NCBI GenBank assembly: GCA_023391725.1
Contig: JAEWAH010000175.1
Span: 1 to 23,984, forward strand
DNA: 23,984 nt
Direction: 5' to 3'
Source of the DNA: Bacillota bacterium
GTDB lineage: Bacteria; Bacillota; Clostridia; Christensenellales; Aristaeellaceae
Under the pieces are notes generated by a model. It worked only from the letters and a program-made list of their open reading frames with translations, was not told the DNA's origin and searched no databases. Of this stretch, positions 1-6,937 are shown piece after piece. Position 1 is the first letter of the stretch. Each line of letters begins with the position of its first letter. Position numbers and translations under genes: made by a program.

Positions 1-847
1 TGCGGTAAAGGCGCGCCATCCGGTCATCAAAGGGCATGTTGAGCATGTAGGCGGCCATCCCCCAAACAGAATAAACGGCCACCATAGGCCCGATGGCGCC
101 CACGGGCCATACGCCAATGACGGCGCATTTTCCCATATACAGCAGGAACACAATGGTGGCCACACCCATCATGGGGAGGCCGCAGATCTTCGTTACCAGC
201 CGGTCCAGACGGGTGAAGTCGGGCTCCTGCGCGCTTTCTTCATCAAATTCTGGCAGCTGGCTCAAATACAGGCCCGGAAATACCACTATGCCCAGGATAA
301 ACAGAAGATCATCCCGTATAGTCCAGCCCCAATCCGTAAGCAGTGCGGAGATCGCCCCGAGGATCAGCATGATCCCGACGGTCAGAACCACGGTCACAAC
401 GCCGGCGGCGATGGCAGCCCGGACGTGCGCGGAGAACACATGGCCCAGATCCGCTTTGCCTTTTGCACAGGGAATGTACAGCATGAGCACTGCGGCCACG
501 GCGCAGGCGGGAAGGACGCGCAGCATGGAGCTGGCCCACGCGCTGCTCCGGGGCAGAAAAACGAAGAGGGCCGCCAGAATCAGCGCTGCTGCCTGAAACA
601 AAAGGGAGAAGACCCGGCCCTTTTTGATGCGCCGGGCCAAGAAAACGGCGGGAAGGCCAAAGGCTGCGGCGCACAAAAGGAACGGCACCCAGGTTTCCAT
701 GGCAAGCGCCCCAAGATAGGGCGCGGCTGATTCTTCCGATATGATATAAAAGGCCAGCGCGCACAGCGAAAGCATAGTCAAAGGAAAATGGCTGAACACT
801 TTTGCCGGGTTGCCAAGTGTTCTTTTAACAAAATTTGTAGATGTCAT
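1..847 (-). CDS. DUF4153-type multi-pass membrane protein (C-terminus outside window)
   Basis: An open frame of 282 codons runs from an ATG at 847 off the left edge without a stop. The start follows a GGGGAG ribosome binding site 7 nt upstream. The product is strongly hydrophobic, with about six to seven membrane segments visible (for example FPLTMLSLCALAFYII, a run of AAIAAGVVTVVLTVGIMLIL, and DDLLFILGIVVFPGLYL). After the fifth segment comes a short acidic stretch (LPEFDEESAQEPDF) and then further hydrophobic segments. The layout and the motif around LDRLVTKICGLPMMGV resemble DUF4153 proteins, which have no firmly known function. The family call is by memory of the pattern. Other integral membrane families are possible. 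Confidence 0.6.
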   Translation of the reverse strand, partial: MTSTNFVKRTLGNPAKVFSHFPLTMLSLCALAFYIISEESAAPYLGALAMETWVPFLLCAAAFGLPAVFLARRIKKGRVFSLLFQAAALILAALFVFLPRSSAWASSMLRVLPACAVAAVLMLYIPCAKGKADLGHVFSAHVRAAIAAGVVTVVLTVGIMLILGAISALLTDWGWTIRDDLLFILGIVVFPGLYLSQLPEFDEESAQEPDFTRLDRLVTKICGLPMMGVATIVFLLYMGKCAVIGVWPVGAIGPMVAVYSVWGMAAYMLNMPFDDRMARLYR

Positions 848-882
848 GTTTTTACTCCCCTTGCCTGGCGTTCCTTTGCCCT

Positions 883-911
883 ATTGTATAGCATGGCGGT
901 GAGGAAAGCAA
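883..911 (-). promoter_or_regulatory. Probable sigma-A promoter for the DUF4153-type gene
   Basis: On the minus strand TTGCTT (906-911) and TACAAT (883-888) are 17 bp apart. The start codon is about 36 nt downstream of the -10 box. Confidence 0.5.
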
Positions 912-986
912 ACATGCAGACGGTAGTTTTGGTTGTGGAGGATAGAAACAACCCATTCAAAAATCCCCAAGGCTAGGAGCAGAAGT

Positions 987-1505
987 CTATTTGATGTTGT
1001 CACGCTTCTTTTTCCAAATATCGTCCTCATACCATGCTTTACCGCTGAACTCATTCCAAGAAATGACCACCCGATCAAATGCGAGCTGTATATCGAAACA
1101 ACCTGCACCTCCATCGATTGTGAAAGCCGCAGCGTATTTGTGCTTTCCGTCTGCCGGTTCTTTTTCCATCTCAAATATCCAGCAATATGTGCTTAACGAT
1201 TCGCTAAGTATAGATGCAAACTCGCCAGGGCAAGCTTCGCGTGGTTTTTCATGCCGGATCAGTTCATGATTGGCATTGAAAACTTTGAACTCTCCGAAAA
1301 TAATACTTTTTATCTCAACCGTTTCAAAAATGATTTCTGCTTCTGGAACACACATATCAATCTGAAAGCTATTCTGCGTGTTTTCTTTAGTGGCGTTTAT
1401 GTTCCTCGTCATCCATTTCATGCATTGATCTTTCAGTTCAATACTGACCACTTCTGCATCATGAAATTCAAAGTGTTCCAGTTCGTCAATTGATATATAA
1501 GGCAT
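987..1505 (-). CDS. Hypothetical protein, 172 aa
   Basis: I do not recognise this protein. The ATG at 1505 is chosen over longer in-frame starts because GGAGG lies 9 nt upstream and an extended -10 promoter lies just before it. The N-terminus reads MPYISIDELEHFEFHDAEV. The protein has no signal peptide or membrane segment and is acidic, with alternating hydrophobic strands suggesting a beta-rich fold. The early F-H-D-A motif followed by beta strands is reminiscent of small immunity-type or YxiG-like proteins, but this is only a resemblance. The stretch has lower GC than its neighbours, consistent with a laterally acquired accessory gene. It lies alone between the DUF4153-type gene and the HtrA terminator. 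Confidence 0.7.
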   Translation of the reverse strand: MPYISIDELEHFEFHDAEVVSIELKDQCMKWMTRNINATKENTQNSFQIDMCVPEAEIIFETVEIKSIIFGEFKVFNANHELIRHEKPREACPGEFASILSESLSTYCWIFEMEKEPADGKHKYAAAFTIDGGAGCFDIQLAFDRVVISWNEFSGKAWYEDDIWKKKRDNIK

Positions 1506-1544
1506 GCAACATGACCTCCATATCTTCATGAAACGCTGCTTCAT

Positions 1545-1553
1545 AGTATAACA
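1545..1553 (-). promoter_or_regulatory. Possible extended -10 promoter for the 172-aa hypothetical gene
   Basis: The minus strand reads TGT followed by TATACT (TG-n extended -10). No good -35 box is visible 17 bp upstream. The start codon is about 40 nt downstream. Confidence 0.4.
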
Positions 1554-1640
1554 CAAGCGATAGACTCCAACTACAGACAATTCAGTTTCACCCAATTGCC
1601 CTACCATGTGTGCCATTCTGAACAATTATCAATGAAAGCA

Positions 1641-1670
1641 AAGAAAAACCCCCGGCCCAAAGGCCGGGGT
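1641..1670 (-). terminator. Rho-independent terminator of the HtrA-like gene
   Basis: On the minus strand an 8-bp perfect GC stem (CCCCGGCC / GGCCGGGG, loop of 4 nt, 1650-1669) is followed by GTTTTTCTTT. It starts 36 nt after the protease stop codon. Confidence 0.85.
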
Positions 1671-1705
1671 AAAAGAGGAAGGTATTTTTCTTTTGTACCG
1701 CCGCT

Positions 1706-2974
1706 TTATTGATTCACTTGATCCAGGACGGCCAGGGTGACGTCAAAATCCTTGTACTCGCCATCCGGAATGTCGTTGACGTTTTGATAGGTGTGCAGGT
1801 CGGGTACGCGGTAGACTTTCACTTTCACCACGTCGCCCTCCTTCTTTTCGCCAAGGTAGGAGATCATTTCTGTGGTGCTAGTCATGCGCTGTCCGTCGAT
1901 CTCCACGATGATGTCATCCACGCCGATACCGGCCAGCTTGGCGGGGGAATTGTCTTCCACATTGGACACATACACGCCGGCGGGGAGTTTGCCATCAGCA
2001 ACGGCCTGATTGTTGCTCTGGTTCAGGGTGGAGACGGTCACGCCCAGACGGGGGCGGGGGTTGTCGCTAGTGGTGCCGGAGCCGGTCTGATCGCCCTTGA
2101 CTTTGCCGGAGAGCACACCCTCGATCAGGGGCTTGGCGGTGTTAATGGGGATGCACATCCCGATGCCTTCCACCACGTTGCCGCTGAAGATGCTGCCGGT
2201 GTACTTCAGGGAAGGAATGCCCATCAGCTCGCCCAGCACGTTGAACATGCCGCCGCCGCTGTTGCCGCTGTTGATGGCGGCGTCCACCTGGATCATGGTG
2301 TTTTTGTTGGCCACTACCTGACGCCCATACTTGTCGGTGGTGTAGGAGGTGACTTCACGGTTAAGCGCGGAGATGATGCCCACGGTGGTGGTGCCGGCCA
2401 GTTCCGTGCCCAGGGGGTTGCCGATGGCGATGGCCCAGTCGCCCACCTTCAGGGTGTCGCTGTCGCCCAAGCTGACGGGGTTGAGCTTCAGGTCCTTGGC
2501 CTGCACGATGGCGATATCCAGATCCTGATCGTAAGCAATAAGCTGGGCATCATACGATTTGTCGGGGGTGGTGACTTTCAGGCTCGTGTTGCCTTCCACC
2601 ACGTGATAGTTGGTAAGTACATAGCCCTGGTCGCTGATGACCACGCCGCTGCCGGAGGCCTGCTCCACTTGCTGGCCGTTCCTGGAGTCCTGACCCTGGC
2701 CCGGCAGGTTGAAGCCGAAGCCGCCGAACCCTCCATAGTTATTGTAGTTGGCGGTGGTGTAGTTGCTGATGCCCACCACGCTACCGCTCACGGCCGCGAT
2801 GGCTGCGGTAAAGGGACTGGTGACTTCGCCTTCCAGCTTGGTAGCCAGCCTTTGCGTCTCAGCGGTGGCCCCGCCGCGGCCGTAGGACAGCAAGGTGAAA
2901 CTGGCGCCTACCATGGTGAATACGATGGCGATTGCAATATACCCTAACAGATGCTTTTTGAAGTTGATTTTCAT
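1706..2974 (-). CDS. HtrA/DegP-like S1C serine protease with C-terminal PDZ domain
   Basis: This 422-aa protein is a trypsin-like quality-control protease of the cell envelope. Residues 11-31 form a single N-terminal membrane segment, probably an uncleaved anchor. A Gly/Asn/Tyr-rich linker (about 70-105) leads to the protease domain. The catalytic triad is visible as H124 (TNYHVVEG), D153 (LDIAIVQ) and S239 (NSGNSGG). One PDZ domain covers about 305-395 (GVYVSNVEDNSPAKLAGI). The ATG at 2974 has AAAGGAGG 9 nt upstream; a longer in-frame extension to 3196 lies over the end of the SCIFF maturase and has no ribosome binding site. The gene follows the maturase but has its own probable promoter and terminator, so it is likely a separate unit. 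Family assignment is firm; the exact paralogue (HtrA, HtrB or other) cannot be told. Confidence 0.93.
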   Translation of the reverse strand: MKINFKKHLLGYIAIAIVFTMVGASFTLLSYGRGGATAETQRLATKLEGEVTSPFTAAIAAVSGSVVGISNYTTANYNNYGGFGGFGFNLPGQGQDSRNGQQVEQASGSGVVISDQGYVLTNYHVVEGNTSLKVTTPDKSYDAQLIAYDQDLDIAIVQAKDLKLNPVSLGDSDTLKVGDWAIAIGNPLGTELAGTTTVGIISALNREVTSYTTDKYGRQVVANKNTMIQVDAAINSGNSGGGMFNVLGELMGIPSLKYTGSIFSGNVVEGIGMCIPINTAKPLIEGVLSGKVKGDQTGSGTTSDNPRPRLGVTVSTLNQSNNQAVADGKLPAGVYVSNVEDNSPAKLAGIGVDDIIVEIDGQRMTSTTEMISYLGEKKEGDVVKVKVYRVPDLHTYQNVNDIPDGEYKDFDVTLAVLDQVNQ

Positions 2975-3005
2975 CGTTTGCTCCTCCTTTGGTGGATTCG
3001 AGGTT

Positions 3006-3033
3006 AGTATAAGCAAGAATTTTGACCTGATAA
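3006..3033 (-). promoter_or_regulatory. Possible promoter of the HtrA-like gene
   Basis: On the minus strand TTATCA (3028-3033) and TATACT (3006-3011) are 16 bp apart, about 32 nt before the start codon. The -35 box is weak. Confidence 0.4.
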
Positions 3034-3072
3034 TGAACGCTTTATGAATATTTTCTGGAAAAACGTTTGAAT

Positions 3073-4422
3073 TTATGATTCCTGTTCCAGGGCATACAAT
3101 GCCATGGCGCATTCCAGCCGCTTGCGCTCCATTTGGCATTCCAGGTCGTAGGGCGAGGAGATATCCCCATGGAACGCGTGTGCGTTTGCAGCACAACCGC
3201 CGGAGCAGAAAAACCGGGCCCAGCAGCTTTTGCAGGCGGTCTTTGAAAGCACATGATTTGCAGCGAACTTCTGTTGAATTTCTCTATTGAATGAACCATC
3301 CAGCACCGAGCCCATCAAAAAGCCTTCCCGGCCCACGAACTGGTGGCAGGGATAGATGTCTCCCTCAGGTGTGACGGCCACATATTCATTCCCCGCGCCG
3401 CAGCCGGTGAGCCGTTTGCGAAGGCAGGGGCCGCCTTGAAGATCGACCATAAAATGAAAGAAGTTGAACCAGCGCCCATCCCGGCGGCGCTTTAAGTATT
3501 CTCGGGCGAGGATCTCGTACTCATCAAGGATCTTGGGCAGGTCTTTTTGGGAAAGAGCGTAATCGCAGGAAGCATCCGCCACCACTGGCTCGATGGACAA
3601 TTGCTCAAACCCCGCGTCTGCCAGGTGCAAAACGTCTTTGGAGAAATCAAGGTTGTGGGCGGTAAAGGTACCACGGATGTAATAGCGCTGCTGGTTGCGG
3701 GAGTTGGCCAGGCGCAATGCATTTGGCACGATGTGTTCATAACTGCCGCGGCCGTTTGGGGTGGGGCGCATCCTATCGTGCACCTCGGGCCGCCCGTCGA
3801 TGGAGATCACCACATTATCCATTTCCCGATTGAGAAAATCGATGATCTCATCGTTCAAACTCAGGCCGTTGGTGGTTGTGGTAAACTTGAATTTTTTGTT
3901 GAAAGGCGCCTCAAGACTCCGCCCATAGGCCACAAGCTCTTTAACGACATCAAAGTTCATGAGAGGCTCGCCGCCAAAAAAATCCACTTCCAAATGGACG
4001 CGGTTCCCGCTCATTTTGACCAGCCAGTCCAGCGCCTTTTTACCCGTTTCAAAAGAGAGCATGCACCTGTTGCGGCCATGATATTCGCCGGCACCCGCAA
4101 AGCAGTACTTACAGCGCAGGTTGCAATCATGGGCGGCGTGCAGGCACATGGCTTTCACCACGCCGGGGGAGAGCACGTCCACATGCTCATAATCATCCGG
4201 GGCGTTCAGCTGGCCCATGCGCTCAAGCTCGTCAAGCTCTGCAAGCGTCTCTTCTACTTCCTGCGGGTCAAAGCGCTCGGAAAGCTGGGCGGCAATCGTC
4301 TGCCTGTCCATGGAATCCCAAAGCTTCAAAGCCTCCAAAGCCAGTTCGTCCAGGGCATGGACGGCGCCGGAACCCACATCCAGGGCCATGGGCTGATTAA
4401 GGGCGGTAAAGGTATGGATCAA
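3073..4422 (-). CDS. scfB: Radical SAM/SPASM maturase of the SCIFF peptide
   Basis: This 449-aa enzyme is predicted to build Cys-to-Thr thioether (ranthipeptide) crosslinks in the SCIFF peptide encoded next to it. An N-terminal peptide-binding region (about 1-90) precedes the radical SAM CX3CX2C motif at C100, C104 and C107 (CNLRCKYCFAG). FGGEP at 149-153 is the usual radical SAM glycine motif. The SPASM part supplies auxiliary cluster cysteines at C341, C359, C397, C400, C406, C410 and C429. Translation probably starts at TTG (4422), since no ATG is near and GGAGGG lies 8 nt upstream. It sits 90 nt downstream of the peptide gene, with a hairpin in the gap, and appears to use the peptide's promoter. 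The pairing of peptide and enzyme makes the assignment very secure. Confidence 0.96.
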   Translation of the reverse strand: MIHTFTALNQPMALDVGSGAVHALDELALEALKLWDSMDRQTIAAQLSERFDPQEVEETLAELDELERMGQLNAPDDYEHVDVLSPGVVKAMCLHAAHDCNLRCKYCFAGAGEYHGRNRCMLSFETGKKALDWLVKMSGNRVHLEVDFFGGEPLMNFDVVKELVAYGRSLEAPFNKKFKFTTTTNGLSLNDEIIDFLNREMDNVVISIDGRPEVHDRMRPTPNGRGSYEHIVPNALRLANSRNQQRYYIRGTFTAHNLDFSKDVLHLADAGFEQLSIEPVVADASCDYALSQKDLPKILDEYEILAREYLKRRRDGRWFNFFHFMVDLQGGPCLRKRLTGCGAGNEYVAVTPEGDIYPCHQFVGREGFLMGSVLDGSFNREIQQKFAANHVLSKTACKSCWARFFCSGGCAANAHAFHGDISSPYDLECQMERKRLECAMALYALEQES

Positions 4423-4464
4423 AAGGGTGTCCCTCCAATAAACAATATTTCTGAAAACAACAAG

Positions 4465-4487
4465 AAGCGGGAGTCCGCCTCCCGCTT
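4465..4487 (-). terminator. Hairpin between SCIFF peptide and maturase genes (attenuator-like)
   Basis: A perfect 9-bp stem (AAGCGGGAG / CTCCCGCTT, 5-nt loop) is followed on the minus strand by CTTGTTGTTTTC, a poor U-tract. It lies in the 90-nt gap between the two genes. It could be a leaky terminator or an mRNA 3'-end stabiliser. Confidence 0.6.
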
Positions 4488-4512
4488 TAAGGTATGTACA
4501 CCATATTGCGAA

Positions 4513-4710
4513 TTATTTGCCCAGGATGCGGTTCAGCTTGCCTTCGCCGCCAGCCAATACTGCATTGTTTTCCTTGTTGGCGCAGGACTGGTTGGCAACC
4601 GTGCAGCTGGTTTTGCATGCGCTTTGGCAAGAAGCCTGACATTCGCCGCAGCCGCCGTGAACAAGGGACTGTTGCAGGCAGGCGCTTTGAATGGTCTTAA
4701 TATGCTTCAT
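4513..4710 (-). CDS. scfA: SCIFF (six cysteines in forty-five residues) ribosomally made peptide precursor
   Basis: This 65-aa RiPP precursor contains the near-invariant SCIFF core between residues 20 and 43 (GCGECQASCQSACKTSCT and onward). The six hallmark cysteines are C21, C24, C28, C32, C36 and C43. The Cys-Thr pair crosslinked in the Clostridium thermocellum homologue (Cys32-Thr37, from memory) is present at the same numbering. The leader MKHIKT is also canonical. Two features are unusual: a seventh cysteine (C11) in the leader, and a tail of about 20 residues (46-65) beyond the point where SCIFF peptides normally end. The ATG at 4710 has GGAGGA upstream. The gene has its own strong promoter and is followed by the maturase. 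The cellular role of SCIFF is not known. Confidence 0.96.
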   Translation of the reverse strand: MKHIKTIQSACLQQSLVHGGCGECQASCQSACKTSCTVANQSCANKENNAVLAGGEGKLNRILGK

Positions 4711-4751
4711 GGGAATCCTCCTCCATTTGCGTAAGGTGAGTCAATGGAGGT

Positions 4752-4780
4752 ATTATACACCGGATTTCCTTTTGTTGCAA
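4752..4780 (-). promoter_or_regulatory. Sigma-A promoter of the SCIFF peptide gene
   Basis: On the minus strand TTGCAA (4775-4780) and a perfect TATAAT (4752-4757) are separated by exactly 17 bp. It begins directly after the stop codon of the TIGR04086 gene, so the SCIFF peptide and maturase can be transcribed independently of yajC. Confidence 0.85.
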
Positions 4781-5197
4781 TCATTTTGCCGAAAGATTGG
4801 AAAGAATCATGCCTGTTAGGCCCCCTCCGGCCACACCCATGCCCAGATCCCCCAGGTAGGAGGTGGCGGGCAAATTCTGCCCGGTGAGCAGCGCGTAAAG
4901 CGATACGCCAAGGCCCATGTATAGAAGGCCCACGGCCGCACCCCGGATAAGCCCCTTCTCGCCGCCCCGGCCCACGGCCGACATAACGCCTGCAACGATG
5001 GACGCAAGCTTCAGGATCTGGTTGAACACGCGGATGACGCCATCCGAAGGCTTGAGCCATTGCATCAGCAGGGCAAAGAGCAGTATGCCTCCTGCCGATA
5101 CTGCCACGGCGACGATCAGACCTTTAAAAATACGCCCCCACGCGCCCTGGGTGCGGACCGGAGCCCGCCGATGGGTCGCCGTTTTTGTTTGCGACAT
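4781..5197 (-). CDS. TIGR04086 family membrane protein
   Basis: A 138-aa protein with a basic, cytoplasmic N-terminus (residues 1-20) and four hydrophobic segments at about 24-48, 58-76, 84-104 and 113-133. Many small residues and glycines (GMGVAGGGLTGM near the end) are typical of TIGR04086, a Clostridia family of unknown function regularly found between yajC and the SCIFF genes. That exact context is present here. The ATG at 5197 is preceded by GGGAGGG, which is buried in a stable hairpin that also separates the gene from yajC. It probably depends on read-through from the yajC promoter, since no separate promoter is visible. Confidence 0.82.
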   Translation of the reverse strand: MSQTKTATHRRAPVRTQGAWGRIFKGLIVAVAVSAGGILLFALLMQWLKPSDGVIRVFNQILKLASIVAGVMSAVGRGGEKGLIRGAAVGLLYMGLGVSLYALLTGQNLPATSYLGDLGMGVAGGGLTGMILSNLSAK

Positions 5198-5202
5198 AGG
5201 AA

Positions 5203-5252
5203 AAACCCTCCCTGTCCTTTTTACCTTTATGTATGCGGGACAGGAAGGGTTT
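5203..5252 (-). terminator. Long hairpin between yajC and TIGR04086 that includes the latter's ribosome binding site
   Basis: Two 15-nt arms (5238-5252 and 5203-5217) pair fully apart from one G-U, around a 20-nt loop, and are followed by TTTTTCC on the minus strand. The 3' arm contains the GGGAGGG ribosome binding site of the downstream gene. It may terminate, partly terminate, or mask translation initiation. Confidence 0.65.
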
Positions 5253-5268
5253 ATGCTTATTTGTACAG

Positions 5269-5664
5269 TTACGCCAGTACTTCGGAATCGTTCTCGACGC
5301 TCACATCTTCCACGTTACGGATGGCCCAGCGGGCAAACACGAGCTTGACGTTGTCCTGGCCAACGGAAAGGACGATGGTGTCATCCTTGATGGACACGAT
5401 GGTGCCGTAGATGCCGCCGATGGTGCAGATACGGTCGCCGACCTTGAGCGCGGACAGCATTTCCTTGGCTTTCTTTTCCTTCTTGCGCTGGGGACGGATC
5501 ATCATGAAGTACATTACCGCGAAGATGAGGCCCATGGTGACCACCATGGAGATGAGCCCGCCCGTGGGATCGCCGACAGCGGCATTGGGATCGGCGGTGG
5601 TGGTCGTTGCGGCATCCGCAAGGGCGGTGGCGCCGAAAGCCCAATTCAAAATCGTATTCAGCAT
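5269..5664 (-). CDS. yajC: Preprotein translocase subunit YajC
   Basis: This 131-aa protein is the small accessory subunit of the Sec translocon that associates with SecDF. It has an Ala/Thr-rich N-terminus, a single membrane segment at about 36-56, and the signature MMIRPQRKKEKKAKEM directly after it. The cytoplasmic beta-rich domain follows (KVGDRICTIGGIYGTIVSI). The N-terminal part before the membrane segment is longer than in the E. coli protein, with 13 low-complexity residues at about 18-30. The ATG at 5664 has GGGAG upstream. It follows tgt, as is common in bacteria, but has its own strong promoter. Confidence 0.94.
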   Translation of the reverse strand: MLNTILNWAFGATALADAATTTTADPNAAVGDPTGGLISMVVTMGLIFAVMYFMMIRPQRKKEKKAKEMLSALKVGDRICTIGGIYGTIVSIKDDTIVLSVGQDNVKLVFARWAIRNVEDVSVENDSEVLA

Positions 5665-5698
5665 GGAAAACGGTCTCCCTTCAAGTTGTATCTATGCG

Positions 5699-5727
5699 AT
5701 TATAACAAAAACCGCGAGTGCATGCAA
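5699..5727 (-). promoter_or_regulatory. Sigma-A promoter of yajC
   Basis: On the minus strand TTGCAT (5722-5727) and a perfect TATAAT (5699-5704) are 17 bp apart. The start codon lies 35 nt downstream of the -10 box. Confidence 0.85.
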
Positions 5728-5790
5728 GGGAAAAATGGACAAGGTGAGAAAAGAAAAGCAAATAAATACAGGAATTGAGCAAGCATTTTG

Positions 5791-6918
5791 CTAGAAGTTC
5801 CGGCTCATGTCATATTTCTCAAAAAACTCCCGCCGAAAGTCAAGCAGCCGATCTTCCAGGATCGCCTGGCGCACCTGTTCCATCAGCCGCGTCAAGAAGC
5901 GCAGGTTGTGGATGGAGGTAAGCTGCGCCCCCAAAATCTCCTGGGCTTTAAACAGGTGGCGGATGTAGGCCCGGGAGAAATTCCGGCAGGCATAGCAATC
6001 GCAGCCTTCGTCCAGGGGAGAAAAATCACGGGCGCTTTCGGCGTTGCGTACAACCAGCCGGCCCTTGGAGGTAAGCACAGTGCCGTTCCTTGCGATGCGG
6101 GTGGCAAGCACGCAATCGAACATATCCACGCCCCTCAGGACGCCCTCGATGAGGCAGTCAGGCGTGCCCACGCCCATCAGGTAGCGGGGCTTATTTGTTG
6201 GCATGTAGGGCATCAGCTCTTCCAGCATCTCATACATGATGGGCTTTGGTTCGCCTACAGACAACCCACCGATGCCGTAGCCGATAAAATCCATGTCGGC
6301 CAGGGTCTTGGCGCTTTCCACCCGCAGGTCCTTGTAGAAGGCCCCTTGGACGATGCCGAAAAGCGCCTGATCGGGCCTCGTATGGTATGCCTGACAGCGC
6401 TTGGCCCAGCGGTGGGTGCGGTCCATGTTTTCCTTTGCGGTCTCGTGGTCGCAGGGATAGGGGGAGCATACGTCAAAAGCCATGGCGATGTCTGAGCCTA
6501 GATCTTGCTGGATCTGCATGGAAACTTCCGGGGAGATGAAGCGGCGGCTGCCGTCGATATGGCTTTGGAAGGTGACGCCTTCTTCCTTGATCTTGCGGAT
6601 GCCGGCCAAGGAGAACACCTGAAACCCGCCGCTGTCGGTGAGGATAGGCTTGTCCCAATGCATGAAGCGGTGCAGCCCGCCGGCTTCCTTGACCAGGTCC
6701 TCCCCGGGGCGCAGGTGCAAGTGGTAGGTGTTGCTTAAAATAATCTGGGCGCCGATCTCATGAAGGTCCCGCGGCATCACGGCCTTGACCGTGGCGGCGG
6801 TGCCTACGGGCATGTAGATGGGCGTTTCGATGTCACCATGAGGGGTATGCAAGATCCCCAGGCGGGCGCCGGACTGCTTGCAGGTCTTCAGCAATTCAAA
6901 CTGGAATGGGTTTGGCAT
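5791..6918 (-). CDS. tgt: Queuine/preQ1 tRNA-ribosyltransferase (tRNA-guanine transglycosylase)
   Basis: This 375-aa enzyme exchanges guanine 34 of GUN-anticodon tRNAs for preQ1 as a step of queuosine synthesis. The catalytic base D95 is in ILTDSGGFQVFSL and the nucleophile D265 in GVDMFDC. The zinc site is C306, C308, C311 and H337 (CDCYAC and SIHNL), with the usual 26-residue spacing from the last Cys to His. The start is set at ATG 6918, which has AAGGAG upstream and begins with the expected sequence. An in-frame extension to 7113 runs into the preceding gene and is rejected. It lies 19 nt after the pseudouridine synthase gene and is probably the last gene of the ileS operon. Confidence 0.96.
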   Translation of the reverse strand: MPNPFQFELLKTCKQSGARLGILHTPHGDIETPIYMPVGTAATVKAVMPRDLHEIGAQIILSNTYHLHLRPGEDLVKEAGGLHRFMHWDKPILTDSGGFQVFSLAGIRKIKEEGVTFQSHIDGSRRFISPEVSMQIQQDLGSDIAMAFDVCSPYPCDHETAKENMDRTHRWAKRCQAYHTRPDQALFGIVQGAFYKDLRVESAKTLADMDFIGYGIGGLSVGEPKPIMYEMLEELMPYMPTNKPRYLMGVGTPDCLIEGVLRGVDMFDCVLATRIARNGTVLTSKGRLVVRNAESARDFSPLDEGCDCYACRNFSRAYIRHLFKAQEILGAQLTSIHNLRFLTRLMEQVRQAILEDRLLDFRREFFEKYDMSRNF

Positions 6919-6937
6919 GGAGGACTCCTTTTGATAA

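Noticed and set aside
1709..2947. 412-codon open frame on the plus strand opposite the HtrA-like gene
   Set aside because: It is antisense to a protease with full catalytic motifs, has a low-complexity Gly/His/Val composition, and arises from GC-rich codon use on the other strand.
3547..4734. 395-codon plus-strand frame opposite the SCIFF maturase and peptide
   Set aside because: The opposite strand carries clear radical SAM/SPASM and SCIFF motifs; this frame has no family features or plausible start region.
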